Of a stretch of DNA of 64,000 nucleotides, positions 34,679 through 45,201 are shown piece by piece. The stretch's first letter is position 1. Every line of letters begins with the position of its first letter. This DNA comes from Amylostereum areolatum (lineage: Eukaryota > Basidiomycota > Agaricomycetes > Russulales > Stereaceae), in contig SAXG01000048.1 of the NCBI GenBank assembly GCA_012932865.1, forward strand, positions 186,001 to 250,000, written 5' to 3'. The translations under genes were made by a program, and so were the position numbers. Under the pieces are notes generated by a model that saw nothing but the letters and a program-made list of their open reading frames with translations, did not search any database and was not told where the DNA came from.

Positions 34679-35939
34679 TCTGAGGATGGATGACCGGACC
34701 GACTCACCGACGGAACAAACCGAAATTTGAAACCCCGACCAACTCTAAATCCGCGACAACTCTCCTGGACGGCTGGCAAACAATGTCAGTTCCCACGCCA
34801 CCGCGCGCGAGGTGGCTGAGCTCGAGGGTCTCCAGCGCCGGCGACGATGCGGCGAACGGAGGCCCTTCGGCGAATTAAGTCACATGATTTACGCGTCAAC
34901 GCAATCTACAGACGCGTCAACACCGCCGTCAAGGCTCTTAACACACAATCCTTGCACATTGCACGCAGAGCCTTCCAGGCTTTCTCGGAGAGCGCGTTGA
35001 CGATGGCATGAATCACCGTTAGAGAAATCCAGAGCCCTGCATGGGCAAGCATCTCGATGACGAGCTCGGGGGTGGATGTGACATGGAGGAAGAGCCCGAT
35101 AAAGCACGCGAGAGGGTTGCATTTCTGGTTCATAGACTGGGTCAATATATTCAAGATCACTACACGCTTCTGCCTGTGCGTCGGTCTGCTGCAGGACGCC
35201 GACACTTTGTATGTCTTGTCTCAGCTTTGTCATCCCCCTCGTCACCCTCTCCACCGCTATCCATCCCAAACCCGCCAAAATTGTCCTCCAACTGTGCCCA
35301 GTACTTGTCCTCGTCATCCCATCCTTCCGTTTGATCACTGGCACCTGTTGTCTTTGAGGGTTTGAGGGTTGTCTGCCAAAGGCCGTGGCTTCCACACGGC
35401 GCCAATCGCAAGTTGGATCAGCATTCAGGAGGGTCTCAAGAACTCACAAAGAAGGCCCGTTTGGTCCTCAGACTTGCTAGCCATGTCCGAACTTGAAAAG
35501 CGTAGGAATTGCTCGGGGGATGCATTCCGGGCACTGAACTGTTGAATAGTGGGGTGGGCAAGGATGACACGGGACTGGAGAGATGATGAGAGCATGTCGA
35601 AGCTGGAAAATTCAGTAAATCCATTGAGAACAAGGGTGAGGTGTCGAGGGCTGAGCATCGGGGTGAATTGTGTGGTTAAGAGCCTTGACGGCGGTGTTGA
35701 CGCGTCTGTAGATTGCGTTGACGCGTAAATCATGTGACTTAATTCGCCGAAGGGCCTCCGTTCGCCGCATCGTCGCCGGCGCTGGAGACCCTCGAGCTCA
35801 GCCACCTCGCGCGCGGGTGGCGTGGGAACTGACATTGTTTGCCAGCCGTCCAGGAGAGTTGTCGCGGATTTAGAGTTGGTCGGGGTTTCAATTTTCGGTT
35901 TGTTCCGTCGGTTAGTCGGTCCGGTCATCCATCCTCAGA
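34679..35939. mobile_element. Nested inverted-repeat element in the left TIR, 1261 bp
   Basis: Ends are TCTGAGGATGGATGACCGG at 34679 and its reverse complement ending at 35939. The inverted repeats are long: 34679 to about 34949, and about 35666 to 35939, differing by a few bases. Comparison with the uninterrupted right TIR (GATGATAAGG) shows a TA present on both sides (34677-34678 and 35940-35941), as expected for a Tc1/mariner-type insertion at TA. The non-repeat centre holds a piece of a DUF6589-like gene and no transposase, so the element is non-autonomous. Confidence 0.75.
34940..35658 (-). pseudogene. DUF6589-like gene fragment carried inside the nested element
   Basis: Reading from the ATG at 35658: LNGFTEFSSFDMLSSSLQS, then after an intron-like GTGAGTTC: LLNADPTCDWRRVEATAF and WDDEDKYWAQLEDNFGGFG. 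After another gap come QKRVVILNILTQSMNQKCNP and GLFLHVTSTPELVIEMLAHA followed by ISLTVIHAIVNALSEKAW. This order is typical of the N-terminal half of the large basidiomycete proteins that end in DUF6589 and are often mobile. The sequence stops inside the inverted repeat, so only a 5' portion was captured. From memory of the family, not from a search. Confidence 0.5.
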
Positions 35940-36299
35940 TAAGGTATGCGACACCCAAACTCCACTACATCACGTGGTGTACAATGTCACAATGTGCGGT
36001 GAATGCGTTACATCGCGGAATTCAGCTTTGGTCAAGGTAGATAGAGAAAAATGAGAAAGACCAAACAGTTGGCAATAATTTTAGCGACTTTTTGGTCTTT
36101 TCCGTTTAGCCCCAGAGTCGACGAGCAAGCTTGAATTCAACGAGATGTGTTCAGCAGCTGGGATATGTGTGAACAAATTAAAGACAAAAATATCGGTGCC
36201 ATTGAGAGCGGCGGACTCCTGAGTCCCGTCTTCCGCGAGCACACTCCTTTCTCTACCGCATCCTGTCCACTCTCCGCTACGCCCTCCCGATCCGCTACT

Positions 36300-39200
36300 A
36301 TGGGTACCAAACGGGCCCGGGCATTCTCCACCATCCAGAACTTTCCCTGGTGGCCAAAACAGCGCCGCAATCGCAGTCCCGACACTGGAGAGGGAAACAA
36401 AGAGAATGTGCGTTCAAACCATGCTCAAAAATGAATCAAAGTGCTCACCTTTTGTTCCATCCAGTACAGCCCAGATAACGGCAATGTGGCCGTTGACCAG
36501 GAGCCCGATTCCGACGGTGACGCCGCTGATGAACAAGAAAATGGATTTCTCGCGGTCCCCCACTCCTTTGCTCCCCTGTCCCGCGTCAGCTCCGTCAGTT
36601 CCCTGTCCCAGGTCTCTATCCCTTCGGCCCTACCTTCGAGCTCTCCAACACCCAGTATGAAGGACCTCGCAGAGTCGAAGCGTGCACGGTCCAGGTTCCT
36701 GTCAAAAATCATCAAAGACGGGCTGTACACTGTCTATAGCCTTGCTGAACGCGTCGCCGAAAAGGCCCAAGCCCGTTTTGGAAGAAAAGCTCTCGGGCTG
36801 TCAAATGGGATCAGCACTGCCGATGCAAGCCACGGCTCAGTTCACGGTTTCAACAGAGAAGAGCAAGACGAAAGACGAACCAAGGATTGGAGTTTTCCGT
36901 GTTGCGTGCCGGAGGAAGAGGCCTGGGAGGCAGCAATGGATGCTTTCGATGGCGCTGCGGAGGCCTTCGATAGCATTTTGGACCATCACCTCTTCGACAT
37001 TGGATTAAAAATCAAACCGGACAACGCACCTGCTTTGACCACACTGGTGGCAGTATTTAAGGCCGCCGAGGAGCAATTTGTTGCCGCTTCTCTTGCGTTC
37101 GAGGACGCTCGTGCCCTCCAGCGCGTCTCCCAGGCTTTCATGTTTACGGCTGACGCGTTGGGTGTCATGACCGAGCTCTTCGAAACAGTCCTCGGGAGTC
37201 GTCCATGCGTCGGATACGAAGCACAAATTACCATCGAAGACCGGTTGCGCGTTATGTCTCGGGCACAGATGGCATTTGAGGAGGCGGTTGAAGCGTTCAG
37301 GGAAACGGTCTTCGGAAAACTTGCGCAAGATGCATTGGTGCAGGCGGGGAGTGTGATTCAGGGTCTGGCACTGTGGGTGGGCAGTCACGCATGGGTAGCA
37401 TGCGGTGGTGATGGAACTGAGGACGGCGATGCGGGACCGGTGGACGTGATGACGGTGCAGACAACGTTCCGTTTTGACCTGGCGCTGCTTGCAGCCAGTT
37501 TCGCGGACGTTGCAGAGGCGTATCGATGGGGGTTTGAGCCAACGGAAAGACCAGCCGATGAAGAAGAAATAACGTACCCGGTGTCCATGTCATCCAATAA
37601 CCCCCCGAGTCCGGCGGCACTACCGACTTCAGTCCCCAGTCTCCCTCACCCCGAGTCACCATCTGGTCGACAGCCCTACTCAGACTGGAATCTATGCCCA
37701 AGTTCATCCCCCCCACCGGAGGCAGGTCCAGCTGTGACTGTACCGGTCCATTTCTCCCCTCCTCCCGATCCTGCTATTTGTGCCATCGCCCTGAAGAAAA
37801 TCCTGTCAAAGCTGCGGCCTCGACGGGGTGATGGGAAAGGATACGCACCATTTGAAGGCGACAAACTCCTCCACGAGCGTTTGCGCATGTTGTCCATGTT
37901 CTTGCGTGCATACTCAACAAGCCCGGGTACCGAAATGGATAACGTGGGGTGGATGGCAGCGTCAATCGAGGTTGCACGTTTACATGGCAAATCGGAACAT
38001 ACTGCTCGTCAGCTTCGTCGGTGGGCGCATGCGTTCCTTGAAGATGAAAACAACCTACCCGTCAACATTTATGGAACATGGAACACCTCCCTCCTCGACA
38101 ACGAAGACCTTCGCTATCAGCTTGGGCTCCACCTTCAATCAATCGGCAAATACGTCGGCGCAAAGGATATCGTGAATTTCGTCAACACGGAGGATGCCAG
38201 AGTCAAGTTTGGGTTTACACGCACAATTTCTCTTCGCACAGCCCAACGATGGATGCACGATCTTGGATATCGATGGAAGCGGACACCACACGGGCAATAT
38301 GTCGACGGCCATGAGCGAGCTGATGTTACATCGTATCGCGATAGCATCTATCTCCCCCGCATGAAGGCTGCTCGTGAGAGGCAAAGGAACTGGGCACGGG
38401 ATGGAAACTTGGAGGCGGAACCCATGTTGGAAGATGGAGAGAAGGTCGTTGTGAAGTGGTTCCATGACGAAACGCACTTCTCGGCAAATGACCGACGTGA
38501 AATCCGCTGGGTACACAAAGACGAGAAGCCAGTGCCTCGTGCGAAGACAGAAGGAGCCATGCTGATGATTGCGGACTTCGTCTCTGCCGACCAAGGATGG
38601 CTTCATTCCCCCGATGGCTCAACAAAGACACGGGTCCTTCATCGCACAGGCAAGAACCGAGATGGCTATTTCAGCAACGATGACATCCTCGCGCATGCCA
38701 CCACAGCCATGGATATCCTTGACGCACACTATCCAAATGAACAGCATATCTTCATCTTCGACAACGCCACAACCCACCACAAACGCCCTGACGATGCACT
38801 CTCCGCCCGTGCCATGTCCAAAAAGCCAACTGCACCAGGCAAACCCATGTTTGGGGTCTCCACCACAGTCACTGGCGGTGATGGCAAACCTGTTTACGAC
38901 ACCAAGGGCAAGGTGGTCAAGAAGAAAATTCGCATGGGCAATGGCACCTTTGCTGATGGTACGCCTCAATCACTCTACTTTCCGGAAGGGCATGAGAGGG
39001 CGGGAGTTTTCAAGGGCATGCTGGAGATACTCGCTGAACGCGGCTTTGACCGCACACAGCTCTCCGCTTTGCGCACAGAGTGCCCGAAGTTCAAGTGCCC
39101 TACGAACTTTGACCCGGATGCTCCCTGTTGCTGCCGCCGCCTCCTCTTCAATCAACCTGACTTTACAGATGTCCCTTCTATCCTCGAGACCCACTGTCGC

Positions 39201-39583
39201 AAGCGTGGTTACGAAGTTATATTCCTCCCGAAATTTCACTGCGAACTCAACTTCATTGAACAGTGTTGGGGTCGAGCAAAAGCCATCTATCGCGACTTTC
39301 CGGCATCCACTCGCGAAGCAGATCTCGAGCGAAATGCTCTTGCGGCTCTGGATGGTGTCCCTCTGATCAGCATGCGAAGGTGAGAAAGATAACATGCTCC
39401 ATGCTTTTATCCTCACACCCTGCATTCAGATATGCGAACCGGTCGGAGCGTTTTGAGGACGCATACATCCGTGGCTTAAACGGGAAGCAGGCTGCATGGG
39501 CAGCAAAAAAGTATCGGGGCCATAGAGTACTGCCTAACGACATTATGGAGGAGATGGCAAGAGAAGGGGTCACTCCGGAATGA
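36300..39583 (+). CDS. Transposase with IS630/Tc1-like DDE core, 1058 aa
   Basis: Three exons: 36300-36407, 36465-39379 and 39430-39583 (3177 nt). ATG at 36300 chosen because its frame splices in phase into the long exon. Residues 1-450 are a poorly characterised, Ala/Glu-rich helical region. A helix-turn-helix part follows (SIGKYVGAKDIVNFVN, SLRTAQRWMHDLGYRW). The catalytic block shows the three acidic positions: WFHDETHFSANDR, IFIFDNATTHHKRPDDA and LPKFHCELNFIEQCWGRAK. A long insertion with paired cysteines (CPKFKCP, CCCRR) sits between the second and third. The C-terminal exon reads LNGKQAAWAAKKYRGHRVLP. No stop or frame break: probably functional. Confidence 0.88.
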
Positions 39584-39863
39584 TGAGGGAAATTGGAAGG
39601 GAACAGCTCAAAGGGCTGTCGTGAAAAGCTTGTGTACTGCCCCATCTCGCTGAATACTACACGCATGATGCGGCGGCGCGGCCATTGTTCGAGTGCCGGC
39701 TTACTATGGTTATCAAGGCTTATCCGTCACGGTCACAGCCTTGTCACTACGTCGTAACGGAGAGTCACATGTAGTGGAGTTTGGGTGTCGCATACCTTAT
39801 CATCTTTCCATTCATTCTGAGATATATAGCGACAACTCTCCTGGACGGCTGGTTAGGAGCCTG

Positions 39864-39872
39864 AGTCTCTAG
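39864..39872. repeat. Right 9-bp target-site duplication of the DDE transposon
   Basis: AGTCTCTAG, identical to 34603-34611. Confidence 0.85.
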
Positions 39873-40694
39873 GTGTCCGTCAGTACGATCGACAACCACG
39901 GCAACAAAGGATCCGGAGCCAGACCAGCCTAAATGGACCGACACCGTGTGCCTGGAGAGGCATATACGGATAGTCTCTAAAACGAAAGCAGACATCGATG
40001 CCATGGGATCCCATGGGATCCCATGTGGCAGCACGTTGTTTGCAATCACTAGCCTAAGCTGCTTTTACGCCTTGGGGTCTGTCGAGGCCACCGACTCGAT
40101 GGTCGGTCGACTATAGCCATCGGATAAAAGCAGGGTGCAAAAAATCGCTAGTTCACAGGGTGGAGATTGCAAGTCTTGAATATTGAATATCGAGTACTTG
40201 TTGAGCAGTGAGCAGTGAGTATTGGCATTGAGTAGGAGGACGTACATATATGTCAGTAAAGTACAAGTATGCATACCAAGAATGACCGGCGAGTACGGTG
40301 AGTACTTGGCGAGTACGTTGATGGAACGACGCTGCTGTTTTCGGAGGGCGTCGCCGTCGGCTCGTCGCAATCGGCGGTTGCGCGACGTCAGGCCAGCTGT
40401 CAGGCCGCGTCAGGCCTGTACTTTAGCAAGTTGAAGTTGAGCCTGCTGTCATATCTGAGCAACGTCAGCCCGCGGTCTCGATCATCCCGTCACGATGTCC
40501 ACATGGTCAGACGTGTATCGACGTGACCGCCACGGTCCGTTTTCCCCACAACACCACGTCTATCGTCGGCCGAATACAACGATATCGCCTGATACCGCGA
40601 CTAAGTACGTGGCCCGTACATAGTAGGGCAATGTGCATAGTTGAGAGTAGTCGAATATTACAGCAAGAAGAGGAGACTACTCCATGTAAGTATC
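39873..40694. other. Intergenic; small tandem repeat, no gene
   Basis: A short tandem of CATGGGATCC units lies at about 40000-40026 and a GAGCAGT duplication at about 40203-40217. No supported coding region. Confidence 0.4.
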
Positions 40695-40805
40695 TCAGGT
40701 ATACCGATGATCCTGAATCCATCCCACGCGTGGGACCGTTATCGCCAAATTTCCTGTGTCTGGAAGACCTGAATATATCTCCGGCAGGTATATCCCTCCA
40801 ATAGG

Positions 40806-40813
40806 TGCGCCGC
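40806..40813. repeat. Left 8-bp target duplication of the MITE
   Basis: TGCGCCGC, repeated at 41429-41436 on the other side of the MITE. Confidence 0.85.
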
Positions 40814-41428
40814 TAGTGTTCTGCGGGCTCGGGCCGGGCTCAAAGCCCGCGGGTCGGGCCGGGTTTTGAAGGGCTCGGGCCGTGAGAAAGGGGAGCCCGA
40901 GCCTGATATGGGGGCTTGGGCCGGGTACAGGCCGGGCTCGGGCTTAGGCCCGGGCTTCATGCATACAAGTGAGGGTGCTAGTAGTTAGGGTTTTGGTGTC
41001 TATATATCTCTTAGGAACTCTCTTGATTGGTGCTAAGAGCAGTGCGACAGTCTTCCCTTAGTTTTCGGCCTTGATTTGACGCTGCTGAAGTCAACGAGAC
41101 CGTTATGTGATGACATAATCACGGTTAGCTTCCTTTTATGGCCATGTTTCGGCTTCCCACCCTCAGAGTTAAGCCCCTTCATTGTCGAGGAGACTGATCT
41201 CGCATCGCATCCTTCCACATCTCACTCTTTATGCTCTCAATCGACGCAGATAGCTCAGTTTACTGTGTACCAAAAAGCCCGGGCTTGAGGGCCGGGCTTG
41301 GGCTTTCATCACCTCAAGCCCGAGCCCGAGCCTCATACTAGCCCGGCGACGGGCTCGGGCTGGGCTTGTAAAGCCCGGGCCGGGCCAGTCGGGCTTAGGG
41401 CCTCCGAGCCCGGCCCTGCAGAACACTA
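40814..41428. mobile_element. hAT-type MITE, 615 bp
   Basis: Ends TAGTGTTCTGC...GCAGAACACTA form short perfect terminal inverted repeats, continued inward by GC-rich words built of GGGCTCGGGC and its complement. The 8-bp duplication TGCGCCGC flanks it. The length of TSD and the TAGTG-type start agree with hAT elements. The centre (about 40970-41270) is AT-richer and has no transposase frame, so it is non-autonomous. Confidence 0.85.
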
Positions 41429-41436
41429 TGCGCCGC
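41429..41436. repeat. Right 8-bp target duplication of the MITE
   Basis: TGCGCCGC, identical to 40806-40813. Confidence 0.85.
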
Positions 41437-42961
41437 CTTCCTTTTGCGCCTCTGTAAAATCCAAGAGAGGTGCCATGTTGAATCGCTCTCTGGGATGAAC
41501 CCGTGGATGAGGATACAAATCAACGACCAAGGTCTCGAGGCATGGGACGAGTAGCCCCGCAGGACCATCCAACATGGTTTCCAAACTCGAGAGCCCACCA
41601 AACATGGTCTACAACAGCGCATCCAGTGTCGTGATTCGCTGGACCCTCGAAAGCTGTTTAAACAGCGGCTTCCAATCTTGCGGAACAGTTTCCTTGTGCA
41701 TCTCGAGATGTAGATCGACGATCGTGCCGAGTGAGAATGCCGACCCGAAGAGAATGGTTTCGAGAGGATTGTATCCCTGGTCCCATGGCACAGTGAGCCA
41801 CAAATCTGCTCCCGTGTAACACCACAGCACGCCGGTGTAGCAGTGGCACAGCGTGGACCCTTTCTGGATCACTATAGAAAGGCAACCGTATATGCTCCCG
41901 ATTATACGTTCCATAGGAGATCAAAGGCAGACGGCAGTAACCAGCGATGTGGGGCCGCATCGACGGGAGAGACAATGTCGTAGGAGTGCTTCGGAGGTTA
42001 GTTTGGGGCGCACGGTAATTTTCGTGTGTTGAGGAACTGTAAGTCGCCCAAACAACTTGAAGCAGCGTTCATTCACTGACGAGCCCTTCAATTCGAGTGT
42101 CTTTACGGTGTGAGGGAGAGGGATGGAAAGTGATCTTGGGGTATCGGAGATATTGGTCGGAAAAAACGTCCGATAGGACCGTGAGGGTTTCGAGGCAGGA
42201 CATTCTTTCAAAAAGAGCGGCTAGATCGGAGTATGTGAAGGTGAATATTTTTGCCTGGGATTCGGTGATTCCTATTTCAAGAGACGTCAAGTTGGTATAC
42301 AAGTCTGATGTCCAAGGAAAGTGCGCGCCGACGAGCTTCAACTGGCAAAGATGGCGCGCGGATGGCGCGAACATGGATTCGGGGTATATGAGGCCTGGAT
42401 CTTCGAGCCCCCTCATGGTAAATGTCTCTGGAGTATGGACCTCTAGAGTAAGGGCGTTGAGGAGAGAAAAAGGCTTATCGGCGGAAGTGGTTATCAATCG
42501 GTCATACGTGTCGATAACTTGAAGTACGCGTATGCGGTGATGCTCCGGGGCGATGAGAGCAAACATACTCCAATACTTGTCGTTCCAAGGAGGCGGGAAA
42601 TATACGGTTAACGGGCAAGCCCCAGATCGAAAGAGCATCTGTTCGACAAATAGTGGTGGAATTGTCTCAACTGGTCCATGTAAGACCACAGTGAGGGGTA
42701 TCCTAAGGCAGCCTTCCACATCCGCATCAATAACGAGCGTGGGCACAATGGTGACTGCACCAGACTCACCTGGCGCCAGCGACGGCATACGTGTGTGATC
42801 AAAATCCACCCCAACTCGTAGCGTCCAGGATCTTCAGTGCCGTCCTCCGAGTCCCATGATGATCCATTATCTTCTGACGGTTCAAGGTCACGGACGATGA
42901 GAAAGATCTCGAGTAGAATTTCAAGAAACAGGCGGTGTATCGCTGATTCAGCGTTCGACAT

Positions 42962-43494
42962 ATCTTGGTGTTCAGTAGTGTGGGGAGGCGGTGGTGAAAA
43001 TTGGCAACGGGAGTGGAAGAAGAAGTCTCGTCACTCGGACGCCGTTGGACAATCCCTTACTTACTTATCCGAGTCTAATCTTATCGTCCACGCCGCGCGA
43101 ACGCAAGACTAAGCAAGGGCCGGGGAGGAATCTTCTTACTCCTTCAACTTTTCAACGCACAAACAGGATCCTCTTATAGCTCCGATCCTTCACGACGGCG
43201 TTGGGGCTGAGGTACTTGGGTCGTTGCATGACTGGAAAAGGACAAGGAGGTCTAGTGAGAATTCGAGGCGCGTACTAATCACTTCTTCGTCTTTGAGTTT
43301 GCTAACGATCCCATCCTATAGGCTCAGCCTGCGCATACATGCACTGTATAATTCACCTAACCTTCCAATATATTCATGAGAAGTCATGAGCTCCGAGTCC
43401 AAGAACCCTTTTCTCAGCATCGCAAGGCTCCGAAATTAGACGTCTCCCCCCTTCTCCCCGGGCCTCAAGACCATCCGTACAATACTCAGCCTGA
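42962..43494. other. Intergenic; nothing recognised
   Basis: Upstream of the F-box pseudogene and 3' flank of the next minus-strand gene. No supported feature. Confidence 0.35.
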
Positions 43495-44656
43495 TTATCG
43501 CGAGGCTCCCAATCGTTCTACAATATCGCTCAGAGCCTACCCAAGACCCATGTGAGTAGGGGTATTCGTATCCTCATGAGTCAGAAATACGCACGTTTAC
43601 CGCACCGTCGTCCAACCTGAGCACGCTCCCTTTCCTCGTCAACATCCGGAGTACCCCTATCATCCGTCTACCCCACGCACCCTGGAACACGTCCTCCTCA
43701 CTATTATCCAGGATTACCAACAGAGCAATGAGCTGATCCGCAGATGGTTCGGCCTGGACAAGGAGGCTAAGGATATGCCGAATGTCGGGCGCGCAGAGGA
43801 CGTTGATTCTGACGAGCGCGACAACGAGCCTCGCGTACCAATGAGCCCCTCGTCCACCCTGTTTGGGCTGCTCCATCCAGGCGCAGTCCTATAAAAGTAA
43901 GTCGCTCGTCATCATGCGACCGCCTGCAGAATGCTGAGGACCACGACTTACCCGCCTCCAGCGCTGCTCCGCAGCCGCGATCACCGCCCGGCGGATCGCA
44001 AGTCCTCCCCTCTGTATATTGTTTTCTTCGGCAAGTTTGACAGCATCAACTATAGCATGGATATCGTCCGTTTCCACGACAAAGGAAAGCGGAACGGTCT
44101 CGTCCACCGCATGGGTTCTGTGCCCCTGGTTCTCTGCAGCTTGCGAGGCTTGAAGGTTGGCGAGCCGATGTCGCGGTGGTATGGATGTGCCACGTCGGCA
44201 GGGCGCACTCGAATAAACGAGCTCGAGTCTTTGATCAGGCTGCCTATTCTCGAAACGGAATCGGGGTCGGGCTCCTACACCGGGTGCGCGTACTGGGAGA
44301 GCGCGGACCGTCGCGTCCGAGTCGCTGGAGCGCGGTTTACCCTTCCACCCGTTTGTAGGGGGGACACGGGAGCCGTCATCGCTGACGGCGTTCCAAAGCT
44401 TTTGAAGGTGAGATAGCTCTGATGACGACATTTTCCGTCGTTTCGACGCATCGTGGAAGAACAACCCGAGCTCGAAGCGTGCCAATATCTGGTCGGGGCA
44501 CTGGGCGGGAGGATAGGTGGAGCAAGCAGAGTCCTTGGCAGATTCCAGAAAGGATGTGTCGAAGAGGGTTAGCGTGGACATGTCGAACTCCATCGGGGGC
44601 GTGTACCGGGCAGCTGAATGGGTATAGGGCGTCGTCGAGGAGGTGCTGTATGCCAT
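43495..44656 (-). CDS. Hypothetical protein, 346 aa
   Basis: Three minus-strand exons: 43952-44656, 43595-43888 and 43495-43536 (705 + 294 + 42 nt), all GT-AG. ATG at 44656 has context GCCATGG. The N-terminus is Ser/Thr/Tyr-rich; a block DQILARFELGLFFHDASKRR...LQKLWNAVSDDG follows and recurs as a fragment at 23903-24088. The second half looks helical: VDAVKLAEENNIQRGGLAIR, WYARLVVALVRINVLC, and HILSLLVQAEPSADQLIALL. No known domain; the helical C-terminus could be an armadillo-like or plain all-alpha fold, which is only an impression. Confidence 0.55.
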
Positions 44657-45201
44657 GGAGGACGCGGCGGGGAATATGCAGGGATATGTCTGTGGGGATG
44701 GGGCGTTATTTGGGCTCTGGTGGCATATCTTTCTCTTATACTCTACCTCCTTTAGCAAGCTCTCCTTTGCTCTCGTTTGTTCTTCCTTCCTTCACTGTTT
44801 TTGCTTGACATGCGGCAATAGATACTGTGTAGTCCACGCAAAGATAGAAAGGAGGCTTGAGAATTTGCAATGCTGAACACAATGAGTCGTTTGTCTGAAT
44901 CACCGTCAACGCAGATCAATACCAAAGCAGTCTGTCACAGTGCCCGGTGCGATTCCGGATATCTCCTTCGAGGTTTTATCAAACAAGTACGTTTCCGACC
45001 TGAGACGAAGACACACCGACAGTAGAGGGAGGATCACCAGAGCTTTGCCAGCCGCACCATATCGCATCGAGAACCTCCCCCACCGAAGTCCACAGCTCAG
45101 ATTAGAAGGCTTCATGGATGAGATTCCTAGGATACACGACATAGCGCAGACAAGAAACAAAGTGCAGCAATACAGCAAGACAATCAAGACGAACTCCGAC
45201 C
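44657..45201. other. Intergenic; nothing recognised
   Basis: 5' flank of the hypothetical gene and 3' flank of SPT5. A hydrophobic minus-strand frame overlaps the SPT5 3' end but shows no independent support. Confidence 0.4.

Larger units (their letters stand above)
34612..39863 (+). mobile_element. Autonomous DDE DNA transposon with 95-bp TIRs and 9-bp TSD, 5252 bp including a nested insertion
   Basis: The termini are CAGGCTCCTAACCAGCCGTC at 34612 and its reverse complement ending at 39863. The right TIR is 39769-39863. The left TIR is the same sequence (with one extra T) but is cut in two by a nested insertion: 34612-34678 and 35942-35970. Flanking target duplication AGTCTCTAG on both sides. 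Without the nested insert the element would be about 4.0 kb. It carries one spliced transposase gene (36300-39583). The clean TIRs, intact TSD and open transposase indicate a young insertion. Confidence 0.88.
40695..42961 (-). pseudogene. Broken F-box gene, split by a hAT-type MITE
   Basis: Paralogue of the F-box gene at 21794-23473. Exon 1 is 42770-42961 (FLEILLEIFLIVRDLEPSED, LGWILITHVCRRWRQ), with an intron after WRQ at the same place as in the paralogue. Later blocks match in order: HGPVETIPPLFVEQML, FPWTSDLYTNLTSLEI, VPQDWKPLFKQLSRVQRI, LLDFTEAQKEGGAPIG and IYLPEIYSG. Breaks: a one-base shift near 42690; another at the A6 run 42161-42166; an in-frame TGA at 41921-41923; and a 615-bp MITE (40814-41428) that interrupts the codons for KEGGA/PIGG. 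The frame resumes beyond the MITE and ends at 40695-40697. Confidence 0.8.

Noticed and set aside
36441..36464. GTG-started N-terminal extension of the transposase
   Set aside because: This stretch is intronic; an ATG exon at 36300-36407 splices in phase to 36465.
40000..40026. Tandem palindromic CATGGGATCC units
   Set aside because: Only two to three copies; no spacers, so not a CRISPR-like array, and eukaryotic DNA makes that irrelevant.
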